Of a stretch of DNA of 64,000 nt, positions 34,757 through 42,634 are shown in pieces. The stretch covers positions 806,001 to 870,000 of the forward strand of contig JACKEA010000003.1 of assembly GCA_020633235.1 (NCBI GenBank). The letters run 5' to 3'. Origin of the DNA: Polyangiaceae bacterium (GTDB lineage: Bacteria > Myxococcota_A > Polyangia > Polyangiales > Polyangiaceae). The notes under the pieces were generated by a model, which was not told the DNA's origin, did not search any database, and saw only the letters and a program-made list of their open reading frames with translations. The position numbers and the translations under genes were made by a program. Every line of letters starts with the position of its first letter. Position 1 is the stretch's first letter.

Positions 34757-37051
34757 TCAGCGTCCGAGCGCCTCGGCTCGGTTCACGATCCGAGGCGTGA
34801 GGAAGATCACGAGCTCGCCACGAGTGTCGCTGGCTCGGCGCCGCTGGAACAAAAGGCCAATCAACGGGATGTCCCCGAAGAAGGGCACCTGGTCCAGGTT
34901 GCGACCGGTGTTGCGCGTGAAGATCCCGCCGATCACTGCCGTGTGACCGTCCATCACCAGCAGGTTGGTCTCCGCTTCCCGCTTGAGGATGGTCGGATCG
35001 CCTCGCGGCGAGGTCTGGTTGAAGTCGGGCTCGTCGCGGTTGATCTTGACCTTCATGCTGATGCTGCCGTCCGCGGTCACGTGCGGCTTCACCAGCAGCT
35101 GGAGCTTGGCTTCCTGGAAGGTCGTCTGAACGCCCTGGGCGCTGATCTGCGAGAAGGGGATCAGGGTGCCCTGGCTGATGCGCGCCTGCTGATTGTCCAT
35201 GGTCAGGATGCGCGGGCTCGAAAGAATCCGCAGCATGCCGCTCGACTCGGCGGCTGACAGGCGCACCGCCAGGTTGATGGTGTTGTCGATGGATCCGAAG
35301 GAGAGGCCGATGGCTCCACCTTGTCCGGTACCGACAGTCGCGGGCAGGTTGACCGCGAAGTTCGGATTGGGCACCGAGTTGGTGAACGGGGACAGACCGC
35401 CGGTGGGCGTGTTCGAGTCGCTGGCGCCGCCCACGACGCCCACGGAGTTCGGGAACACCAGGCCCGTGGAGTTGCCGGTGGCGCCGGAGAAGGTGGCGTC
35501 GCCGCCCCACTGGATACCGACGTCTCTCAGGTAGCGGCTGGTGGCCTCCACGATGCGTGCCTCAACCAGCACCTGCGGCGTCTGCGTGTCGAGCGAACGG
35601 GTGAGCTCTTCGATCTGATTCAGGTTGCCGGCGACGTCGCGCACGATCATCACGTTGGTGCGCTCGTCCACGGCGATGCTGCCGCGCTCGCTGAGCAGAT
35701 CCTTGGCGCGATCCTGGATGTCCCCGGCGCTGGCGTAGCTCACGGGAATCAGTCGCGTCTCGATGGGCGCGAGCTGCATCTCCTGCTTGCGACGCGCGAT
35801 GGCCATCTCGCGCTCTTTCTCCAGGTCCGAGAGCGGCGCCACGCGGATCATGTTGCCCTGCCGCACCATGCCGAGCCCCTTGGCCTGCAGCACCACGTCC
35901 AGCGCCTGGTCCCAAGGGACGTTGCGCATGCGGATGGTGACGTTGCCGGACACGTTGTCGGCGGTGACGATGTTCACGCGCCCCACGTCCGCCAACAGAC
36001 GCAGCACGTTGTGGACGTCCGCGTCCTTGAGATCCAGATCCACGCGGCGCCCGGTGTAGCGGCCGCGGGTTTGGCCCAAGACACCGGGAGTGACCGCCGC
36101 GGCCTCGTCGCCGCCGCTCTGCTCCACGTAGCCGTCGTGCACCTTGGGGATGTCTTCGAAATCCGGCTCGACGTACACGGTGCGGGTCTTGCGCGCGACG
36201 CCACCGTCGGCGGCGACGCCGGTCACGCTGGAGGGCAGCGCTCCCGGCTCGTAGAACGACCACACCAGACTGTGTCCGCGGCGCGCGATGCTGTTCTCGG
36301 CCTCCGCGGTCTCGACCTCGATCACCACCTGGTCGGAAGATCCGTTGGGGGCATAGCTGGAGACGGCCCTCACGGAGCCCCCGAAGGCACTCGCGTCCAG
36401 CGTGCGGCTCAGGGCTTCCGGCAGACTGGCGCCGTCGATCACCAGCCGAGCGCGGTTCTTCCCGCTCTTGCTCAACCGGTAGCGAACGTTCTCGGACAGC
36501 TCGATGACGACGTCGTCGCGGCTCTTCTGGTGCTCGAACCGTACGTCGGAGACCCGCGCGATCCCGGTCTCCGCCGCCGGCGCCTTGGTCTCCAGCGTCA
36601 CGGCCCGCTTCTTGTCCAATACCCCGAGGGAACCGGGCTCGAAGGCCACCACCAGCTTGGTCCCGTCGACCCGGACGGAGTACTTGGCGTCCTCCAGCAA
36701 CGTCACCAAGACGCGGGTGGTCTTCGACCCATTGGTGTCGAAGGTCTGCGCCAAGACGCCGCCAATCACCCCAGTGCGCTTGGTGACGGCGCCCGGCGCG
36801 CCTCGGATGTCCGCATCCGGCACGTCGATGATCAGGCGTTTTCGTTGCTTGTCCAAGCGCGCGGAGAACGTGGGCGCCGCGGTGAAGCTCACGGTCACCT
36901 GCGCCGCCCCGGTGTTCCCGGTCCGAGCGACTTGGATTCGTGTCGCGTGCCGAGACGCACTTCCGGCCGCTTCTGCGCGGGCGGGGGTCAGGATGGCAAG
37001 CGCCAGCCCCAAGGTGAGGGCGCTGGAAAGACGGGGCGAAGTCCACCTCAT
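34757..37051 (-). CDS. pilQ: Type IV pilus secretin PilQ
   Basis: 764 aa outer-membrane secretin through which the pilus leaves the cell. Signal peptide 1-28 (AEAAGS). AMIN-like domains at about 40-140 and 190-280 bind peptidoglycan. The STN/N domain is at about 335-395 (VDLDLKDADVHNVLRLLADV, VPWDQALDVVLQAKGLGM). The secretin core runs from 480 on, with VEARIVEAT, ILSSPRILTMDNQQARI, and the C-terminal VPFFGDIPLIGLLFQRR. It is the last gene of pilMNOPQ, separated from pilP by 176 bp with a hairpin, so it may have its own promoter or be independently processed. SD: GGAG before the ATG. Confidence 0.96.
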   Translation of the reverse strand: MRWTSPRLSSALTLGLALAILTPARAEAAGSASRHATRIQVARTGNTGAAQVTVSFTAAPTFSARLDKQRKRLIIDVPDADIRGAPGAVTKRTGVIGGVLAQTFDTNGSKTTRVLVTLLEDAKYSVRVDGTKLVVAFEPGSLGVLDKKRAVTLETKAPAAETGIARVSDVRFEHQKSRDDVVIELSENVRYRLSKSGKNRARLVIDGASLPEALSRTLDASAFGGSVRAVSSYAPNGSSDQVVIEVETAEAENSIARRGHSLVWSFYEPGALPSSVTGVAADGGVARKTRTVYVEPDFEDIPKVHDGYVEQSGGDEAAAVTPGVLGQTRGRYTGRRVDLDLKDADVHNVLRLLADVGRVNIVTADNVSGNVTIRMRNVPWDQALDVVLQAKGLGMVRQGNMIRVAPLSDLEKEREMAIARRKQEMQLAPIETRLIPVSYASAGDIQDRAKDLLSERGSIAVDERTNVMIVRDVAGNLNQIEELTRSLDTQTPQVLVEARIVEATSRYLRDVGIQWGGDATFSGATGNSTGLVFPNSVGVVGGASDSNTPTGGLSPFTNSVPNPNFAVNLPATVGTGQGGAIGLSFGSIDNTINLAVRLSAAESSGMLRILSSPRILTMDNQQARISQGTLIPFSQISAQGVQTTFQEAKLQLLVKPHVTADGSISMKVKINRDEPDFNQTSPRGDPTILKREAETNLLVMDGHTAVIGGIFTRNTGRNLDQVPFFGDIPLIGLLFQRRRASDTRGELVIFLTPRIVNRAEALGR

Positions 37052-37201
37052 GGTCAGGCTCCGATCGACGGAATGGCCGAAAAAACTCTGTTCAATGGTT
37101 CTGCGACCATTCGACGTGAAACCCTAGCTGGAGTCGCACGAGACGAACAAATTCCGCGCCTTTGCCGATGGCGCTTCGTTAAGTCCCCCGATGGGCACAC
37201 G

Positions 37202-37218
37202 CCCGCCTCGACGGCGGG
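37202..37218 (-). promoter_or_regulatory. Intercistronic hairpin between pilP and pilQ
   Basis: CCCGCC and GGCGGG form a 6-bp stem just after the pilP stop (10 nt downstream on the minus strand). There is no U-tract, so it may be a processing or stabilising element that sets different levels of PilQ and PilMNOP. The remaining gap to pilQ shows no clear promoter. Confidence 0.3.
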
Positions 37219-37227
37219 TCGTCGCGC

Positions 37228-37824
37228 TCACTCGCTGTCGACGACGGAGCCTTCGGGACGGAGCGGTATGACCCGAGTGGCGCTGGGTACGTCAGGATTC
37301 TTCGGATCTTCGCGGATGAGCACGATGTCGCCATCGCGGATGCGATCCACACGCCAGTTGATCTCGTAGGAGGCACCGGTCCCGGTCCCCGCCTGGACGA
37401 CCTCTGGGCGGCCGATGTACTGACCGCGCTGAACGACGTGCCCCTTGCCGGTGGGGTCCACCAACATGGCCTTGGCCGGGTGGATGCCGGTCACGATGCC
37501 AATGAGCTTCAGCTCGTCCACGTTGTACTGGTCGAGGAGCACCTCGCGCTGAGACTTCACCTTCCCCCGAGCCTCTTCCACGAAGGTGTTGGCATAGGAG
37601 CGGAAGGGATCGCGGCTACGCTCGTTTTCTGCGAATTCCGCCTCTTGGAAGTCGATCTTGGGGGGCGCGACGGCGCCGTCCGTGGTGGCGCCACCATCAA
37701 CGGCCTGGGCCTTGACCACGCCCGAGCCGCCTCCGCTGCTGGGCTTGGCGATGTCCTCGGCGCACGCGGTCGACAGCAGAAGAGGCAAGCCACAGATGCA
37801 GAGAGCCAACCAGGGAGCCCTCAT
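37228..37824 (-). CDS. pilP: Type IV pilus lipoprotein PilP
   Basis: 198 aa. Lipobox STAC (signal LLLSTACAED). A disordered linker to about 60, then RSRDPFRSY, the conserved entry to the PilP domain, and the beta domain DELKLIGIVTGIHPAKAMLVDPTGKGHVVQRGQYIG. PilP links the inner-membrane PilNO platform to PilQ in the periplasm. The ATG overlaps the pilO stop (37821-37824). Confidence 0.93.
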   Translation of the reverse strand: MRAPWLALCICGLPLLLSTACAEDIAKPSSGGGSGVVKAQAVDGGATTDGAVAPPKIDFQEAEFAENERSRDPFRSYANTFVEEARGKVKSQREVLLDQYNVDELKLIGIVTGIHPAKAMLVDPTGKGHVVQRGQYIGRPEVVQAGTGTGASYEINWRVDRIRDGDIVLIREDPKNPDVPSATRVIPLRPEGSVVDSE

Positions 37825-38444
37825 TTCTTGGGCCCTCCTTGTTGCTGGCGCTGCTCGCGTTTGTCGACCTTGCCTTGACCTTCCGCCAGGGCACGGAACG
37901 CGGTGGCCAGCACCTCGACCTTCACGTCGACCTCGTCGCCCTCCTGCTTCGGGTCGGTGACGGAGATGTTTTCCATGTTGATGATGCGATCCAGCTGGCC
38001 GACCCCGTAGAAGAACTTGGCCACCTGGTGAAAGCGACCGGTGAGCTCGAGCTTCATGGGAACCCGGGCGTAGAACTGCTCCGGGATCTCCTCTTGTGGC
38101 GTCCAGGCAGAGAGCGTCACGCCGCTGACGTTGGCCACGGACTGCAACGAGCTCAAAAACGACGGATACTCGGTCGTCGCCGGCAAGATCTTCTGCAGCT
38201 CACGCTGGCGCTGCTGTCGATCCGTGAGCTCCGCCAGGTCCTTCTGGTACGCGAACTCGTTCTTGCGGGCCTCCGCCAAGTCGGAGCGTAGCTGCCGCTC
38301 GCGTCCCTGCGCCGCCTTGATGCTGCTGGCGAGGTCGCCATAGAACACGACGAAGTAGGCGACGCCCACCAGCACCAGCAGGCCGGTGCCGATGCCGAGC
38401 TTCGCCAAGAAAGGCAGGCGCGCGAGGCTGGATTCCTTGGCCAT
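37821..38444 (-). CDS. pilO: Type IV pilus inner-membrane protein PilO
   Basis: 207 aa. One N-terminal transmembrane helix (LGIGTGLLVLVGVAYFVVF), a coiled coil at about 45-85, then the PilO ferredoxin-like periplasmic domain (ILPATTEYPSFLSSLQSVANVSGV, LELTGRFHQVAKFFYGVGQLDRI). It forms heterodimers with PilN. The ATG touches the pilN stop (TGATG) and the gene overlaps pilP by 4 bp. Confidence 0.93.
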   Translation of the reverse strand: MAKESSLARLPFLAKLGIGTGLLVLVGVAYFVVFYGDLASSIKAAQGRERQLRSDLAEARKNEFAYQKDLAELTDRQQRQRELQKILPATTEYPSFLSSLQSVANVSGVTLSAWTPQEEIPEQFYARVPMKLELTGRFHQVAKFFYGVGQLDRIINMENISVTDPKQEGDEVDVKVEVLATAFRALAEGQGKVDKREQRQQQGGPKK

Positions 38445-39082
38445 CAGTACCTCACCTGCGCTTCCAGCTGGAAACGGACCACTTCCAGTCCCGAGTCCTT
38501 GTCCTTCTCCGTCTTGGCGGGCAGGAGACGCACGTCGAAGAAGTAGCTCGAGAGATTCATGCGCCGCGCCAGCTCGCTGACGTCCTCGCCGTCCCGGGCC
38601 ACACCCTCGAGCCGCACCTTGCGCTGCTGCTCCACGAAGCGGGTGAGCCACAGCCGGCGAGCGTCCCAACCAGGGTTGTAGACCGCCAGCGGGTTCTCTT
38701 TGCGGATCTGGGCCAGGCGATCGGGGTCGACGCTGGGGCCACGTCCGGGAGTCAGGATTCGAGCCAGCTCCAGCATCACGGCGGTAGGACCGGTGCGGGC
38801 GCTCTGCAGCTTGGCGATGGCGTCCTCGCGTGCGCGGAGCTGCTCGAGCTCCTGCTTGATCTTCGTGTGGTTCGCCACGGCACGCTTGGACGTTTCGATT
38901 TGAGTCTTGAGCTCCGCGTTCTTGCGGTTCTGGTCCTTGAGCTCCTCGCTCTTGATGCCGTGGAACACGAACAGGCCGCCGGCTTCGAAGATGAACAGCA
39001 CCAGCACCACCACCAGCCACATCTGGCTGGCTTCGCTGCGCTCCGCCCGCTTCTTCTGCGGGAGTAGATTGATCTTGATCAC
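38444..39082 (-). CDS. pilN: Type IV pilus inner-membrane protein PilN
   Basis: 212 aa. The N-terminus IKINLLPQKK binds PilM in the cytoplasm and is conserved in the family. A transmembrane helix (VVLVLFIFEAGGLFVFHG) is followed by a coiled coil and the periplasmic domain. The GTG start overlaps the pilM stop (GTGA), which fixes it as GTG; the open frame upstream lies over pilM. It partners PilO. Confidence 0.93.
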   Translation of the reverse strand: MIKINLLPQKKRAERSEASQMWLVVVLVLFIFEAGGLFVFHGIKSEELKDQNRKNAELKTQIETSKRAVANHTKIKQELEQLRAREDAIAKLQSARTGPTAVMLELARILTPGRGPSVDPDRLAQIRKENPLAVYNPGWDARRLWLTRFVEQQRKVRLEGVARDGEDVSELARRMNLSSYFFDVRLLPAKTEKDKDSGLEVVRFQLEAQVRY

Positions 39083-40155
39083 GCGCGGCTCTCCTTTTCC
39101 TTGCGGAGCGAGAGCCCCAGCGCCACGCCGAGCTGGGCCGCGCGCATCTGCAGCACGTTGGGCACCACCTCTTTGGCTTCGACCATGATGCGTTCCACCG
39201 GGGACCAGACCTCGGTGGGAACGCGGGCACGGCGCTCGACGGCCTGCGCGAGACTGGACAGGTTGGCCGTGCCACCGGTCACGAAGATCCGGCTGATTTC
39301 CGCCTCCCCGCTGGTAGCCATGAAAAAGTCCAGGCTGCGCTGGATTTCCGCGGCGATCGCGTCGGAAACGGACTCGATGATCTGCACCACCTGCTGCGGA
39401 ACCATGCCCGCGCGGTAGGGGTCGTTCGGGTCTGCCGCGCCGCCGCACTTGTAGGCTTCGGCCTGCTCGAAGGGCACCCCTAGCTGCTTCTGGATCTCGT
39501 CGGTGATGACGTTGCCACCGTTCGCGATCTCACGGGTGAAGGCGCTCACACCACCGGCGATGATGTTCAAGGAGGCCAAGCTGGCTCCCACGTTGATCAA
39601 CGCGATGGTGTTGTCCGGGGGCAGCCCGCGCGAGAATTCGAACAGGTTCTGCACCGTGAAAGCGTCGATGTCGCAGACCACCGGCTTCAGACGCGCGTCC
39701 CGCGCGAGCTGCGCGTAGTCGTTGATCTGGTCCCGCTTGGCGGCCACCAGGAGCAGGTCCATCTGGCTCGCCTCGGGCCGCCGGCGGAGCACCTGGTAGT
39801 CGACCTGCACGTCCTTGATGTCGAACGGGATGTGCTGCTCGGCTTCCCAGTGGATCTGCTCGTCCAGCTCCGCCTGGGTCATCATGGGCACCGTGATCTT
39901 CCGAATGATCACGCTCTGGCCCGAAACGCTGATGGCACATTCCCGCTGCCGGATCTTGGAGTCGTGAAAGACCCGCTGCAGGGTCTCGACCACGTTTGAG
40001 GCGTCCATCACCTGACCATCCACGATGGTCTGGGGCGCCAACGGCGCGAAGCCCAAGCGCAAGAGACTCGGCCCTTTGCGGGTCTCCTTCAGCTGGCAGA
40101 CCTTGATCGAGCTCGTCCCGATATCGACCCCGACCAGATTCTTCCCTTCGCCCAT
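39079..40155 (-). CDS. pilM: Type IV pilus assembly protein PilM
   Basis: 358 aa actin-like cytoplasmic ATPase that recruits PilN to the pilus base. Phosphate-1 motif LVGVDIGTSSIKVCQL at the N-terminus, IHWEAEQHIPFDI, and FVTGGTANLSSLAQAVERR as the adenosine motif. The ATG at 40155 is preceded by GAGG; a start 16 codons earlier is less typical. First gene of the operon; its upstream region carries a G-rich tract able to form a quadruplex. Confidence 0.95.
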   Translation of the reverse strand: MGEGKNLVGVDIGTSSIKVCQLKETRKGPSLLRLGFAPLAPQTIVDGQVMDASNVVETLQRVFHDSKIRQRECAISVSGQSVIIRKITVPMMTQAELDEQIHWEAEQHIPFDIKDVQVDYQVLRRRPEASQMDLLLVAAKRDQINDYAQLARDARLKPVVCDIDAFTVQNLFEFSRGLPPDNTIALINVGASLASLNIIAGGVSAFTREIANGGNVITDEIQKQLGVPFEQAEAYKCGGAADPNDPYRAGMVPQQVVQIIESVSDAIAAEIQRSLDFFMATSGEAEISRIFVTGGTANLSSLAQAVERRARVPTEVWSPVERIMVEAKEVVPNVLQMRAAQLGVALGLSLRKEKESRA

Positions 40156-40271
40156 TTCGCCTCGATGGCCGCGGGGTGTTGCGGGACGTGGGCTCCCAAA
40201 CACTCCATTTCAATTTGCCGGGACAAACTTTGGCACTGTCGGAGGAAAGACGCCAAAAAAGGGAGACTCGT

Positions 40272-40294
40272 CCCCCCACCCCCCGGCGCCCCCC
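40272..40294 (-). promoter_or_regulatory. Potential G-quadruplex in the pilM upstream region
   Basis: Three runs of six C on the plus strand (40272-40277, 40279-40284, 40289-40294) are three G6 runs on the minus strand, separated by loops of 1 and 4. They lie 117-139 nt before the pilM ATG and about 65 nt before the divergent LysM gene. Six possible GGG blocks make a stable four-tract quadruplex possible. Confidence 0.5.
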
Positions 40295-40359
40295 GAACAC
40301 CGCCGCTTTTTTTTCGCTTTCGGCCGAGCTGTGTAAGAGCTATCCGCCGAAGGCTGCCG

Positions 40360-41313
40360 ATGCCCCGACTGGTGCCCATCCTGCTCGTGTCCCTTGCGTG
40401 TGCCCTCGCCGCGCCCAGCGCGCTGGCGAAGGCCAAGCACAAGGCCGCGCCCGCGCTCAAGACCCACGTGGTCTACCCCGGACAGACTCTGGGCATGATC
40501 GCGAAGCGCTACAATGTGTCGGTGGACGCCCTCTGCCGCGCGAACGGCATTCGGCGAAAGTCCCCGATCCAGCCGAAGCAGAAGCTGTACATCCCGGCGC
40601 GGGACGACAAGGACGGCAGCGAGACGGCCGAGCGCGTGGCCCGCGAGACGAGCGCTCAGAGCAAGGCCGAGCCCAAAAAGAAGGCCAAGCCCGCCGAAAA
40701 GAAGCCGGCGGAGGAGCCGGCCACCAAGCCCGCGAGCCTCCAGCTCGAGACCAAGAAGGCCAAGAAGACCACGAAGGAAAAGGACCCCTACGCGCGCCGC
40801 CCGCGGCGGCGGGGGTATCTCGACCTCACCAGCTTCAGCGGCAAGTGGAAGGGCTACGCGGTACGCCGAGGCAAGGTGACGACCCAGGGCCAGACCGGTT
40901 TCGAGCGCGTCTTGGCGTCCTGGCGGACCGGCCAACGGGAGCACATCCACGAGCGGCTGATCCGGATGCTCACCAAGGTGAGCGACCACTTCGGGGGTCG
41001 TCCCATCAAGGTGATCAGTGGCTTCCGGCCCTATCGTCCCACCCAATACACCGCACATTCCCGCCACAATGCGGGGCACGCGGTGGACTTCTACATTCCC
41101 GGTGTCCCGAACGAAGTGGTGCGCGACTACTGCCGCACGCTGCACAAGGTGGGGGTCGGCTACTACCCGAATTCCACGTTCATCCACCTGGACGTGCGGG
41201 AGATGGACACCTACTGGATCGACTACTCGGGTCCCGGGCAGGCCCCGCGTTACGCCAACTCCAAGGGGCAGGATCCTGGCGTCGCCGAAAAAGAAGCCGG
41301 CGACGGCACCTGA
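40360..41313 (+). CDS. LysM protein with DUF882/M15-like domain
   Basis: 317 aa. Signal peptide to about 22 (PSALAKAK). LysM domain at about 35-78 (HVVYPGQTLGMIAKRYNVSVD). A Lys/Ala/Glu-rich linker to about 140. The C-terminal domain at 170-290 is DUF882/peptidase M15-like: GFRPYRPTQYTAHSRHNAGHAVDFYIPG and STFIHLDVR supply the His/Asp/His metal ligands of a DD-carboxypeptidase-type fold. It is a cell-wall binder that probably cuts peptidoglycan peptides. Divergent from pilM; the convergent small membrane gene ends directly at its stop (TGATCA). Confidence 0.88.
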   Translation: MPRLVPILLVSLACALAAPSALAKAKHKAAPALKTHVVYPGQTLGMIAKRYNVSVDALCRANGIRRKSPIQPKQKLYIPARDDKDGSETAERVARETSAQSKAEPKKKAKPAEKKPAEEPATKPASLQLETKKAKKTTKEKDPYARRPRRRGYLDLTSFSGKWKGYAVRRGKVTTQGQTGFERVLASWRTGQREHIHERLIRMLTKVSDHFGGRPIKVISGFRPYRPTQYTAHSRHNAGHAVDFYIPGVPNEVVRDYCRTLHKVGVGYYPNSTFIHLDVREMDTYWIDYSGPGQAPRYANSKGQDPGVAEKEAGDGT

Positions 41314-41664
41314 TCACCCGGCCGCTTTCACCCGCCTGCGCTTCTCGACCTGATCGGGCTCGGCCCGGACGATGGCGTTGGTCTCTCGGTCGCGGTAGCG
41401 CACCTGTATCGTCAAGCGCCCCGCGGGGGCCAGCAAGCTGGGAGCGTCGTCGTAGGTGTAGCGGACCTCGCGGCGCAGGCCCTCTGCCTTCGCTCGCGCC
41501 GCTTCTTCCGATTCGGCATCCTCCCGCCACTTTCCGAGCTCTGGAGGCAGCTCTTCCAGCTTGCCCAGCCGCTGTTCCGCGAAGCCCGGAACCTCGCGCA
41601 GCATGAGGGCGAGATACAGAGCCACGGCGACCCCGGCCAGGATGAACAGGAACACGACCAGCAC
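41314..41664 (-). CDS. Small single-pass membrane protein
   Basis: 116 aa. GTG start at 41664. One transmembrane helix at the N-terminus (VVFLFILAGVAVALYLALML). The cytoplasmic part is Arg/Glu-rich and ends with a beta segment (GRLTIQVRYRDRETNAIVRAEPDQVEKRRR). No recognised family. It is divergent from the BrkB gene (53 bp away) and its stop touches that of the LysM gene. Confidence 0.65.
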   Translation of the reverse strand: MLVVFLFILAGVAVALYLALMLREVPGFAEQRLGKLEELPPELGKWREDAESEEAARAKAEGLRREVRYTYDDAPSLLAPAGRLTIQVRYRDRETNAIVRAEPDQVEKRRRVKAAG

Positions 41665-41681
41665 GAGCGGAGCCTACGACT

Positions 41682-41711
41682 TTGCTCGGGAGTTGCACAG
41701 GGCGCGATAAT
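41682..41711 (+). promoter_or_regulatory. Sigma-70-type promoter of the BrkB gene
   Basis: TTGCTC (41682-41687), 18 bp, GATAAT (41706-41711), then exactly 6 nt to the ATG at 41718. This is the clearest -35/-10 pair in the window, and the spacing predicts a leaderless mRNA. Confidence 0.6.
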
Positions 41712-41717
41712 CCGCAG

Positions 41718-42602
41718 ATGACGCTGGACGTGAGGCGCTGGTGGAGCGCCGGCCGCGACATTGCGCGCGATGCCCTCGAGATGTTCTCCAGCCGCGGCGC
41801 TCGCCTGCTGAGCGGCTCCATCGCGTTCTATGCCCTGGTGTCGGTCGTTCCCATCTTGGTGATCGCCCTGCGAGTCGCCGGCGCCCTCGTGGGGGAAGGA
41901 AAAGTGGCGGTCGCGCTGCACGCGGACCTAGCGCGCTGGGTCGGAAACGACGGCGCGAGCACGGTGCTGTCACTGGTGGCGGTGGCCAAAGGACACACGG
42001 GCTCGAGCTGGTCCGGCCTTCTGAGCGCCCTCGTGCTGGTGTACGCCTCGACCCGGCTGTTTTCTCAGCTCACGCGCGCGCTGGACCTGCTGTGGGACTC
42101 CGAAGCCCCCGAAAGCAAAGGCATCTGGGCCAGCCTGCGACGCCAGCTGGTGCGGCGCTCCTTGGCCTTCTTCATGGTGCTCGTGATCGGCCTGTTACTG
42201 GTGGGCGACACTCTGCTCCACATGGGGCTCGCCGCTTCGCGCCGCCTCGGTGGCTTCGAGTCCTTCCCCATATCTCGCGCCGTCGAGGCGGCAGCGTCAT
42301 TCGGCGTGGCGGTCGCGTTGTTCTCGTTGATGTTTCGTCTACTACCCCGCGCTCGGGTCACGATCCGAGATGCCGCGGTCGGCGGCGCGGTCACGGCCCT
42401 GCTCTTCACCCTCGGCTCGCTCGCCATCACCGCCTACGTCACCCGCAAGGACGTCTCCCTTTACGGCGCCGCGAGCAGCATGGTCATGCTCCTGATGTGG
42501 GTGAACTACAGCGCCCACGTCTTCTTTCTGGGCGCTTCTTTCACCCGAGCCCACTCGCGCTGGCGCGGAACGCCGCGTTTTGCAGGAAGCGCGGACGGTT
42601 GA
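41718..42602 (+). CDS. YihY/BrkB-family membrane protein
   Basis: 294 aa. About six transmembrane helices; family motif GSIAFYALVSVVPILVIAL in the first, LVYASTRLFSQLTRALDLLWD in the middle, and the C-terminal VNYSAHVFFLGASFTRAH. BrkB/RbN proteins are widespread; the role is uncertain (a proposed link to RNase BN was withdrawn). The first of four collinear genes (BrkB, fbp, kinase, later an oxygenase), so cotranscription is plausible. ATG 6 nt after the -10 box. Confidence 0.88.
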   Translation: MTLDVRRWWSAGRDIARDALEMFSSRGARLLSGSIAFYALVSVVPILVIALRVAGALVGEGKVAVALHADLARWVGNDGASTVLSLVAVAKGHTGSSWSGLLSALVLVYASTRLFSQLTRALDLLWDSEAPESKGIWASLRRQLVRRSLAFFMVLVIGLLLVGDTLLHMGLAASRRLGGFESFPISRAVEAAASFGVAVALFSLMFRLLPRARVTIRDAAVGGAVTALLFTLGSLAITAYVTRKDVSLYGAASSMVMLLMWVNYSAHVFFLGASFTRAHSRWRGTPRFAGSADG

Positions 42603-42634
42603 CCCGAGACCGACGGGCACCATCCACTACCGAG

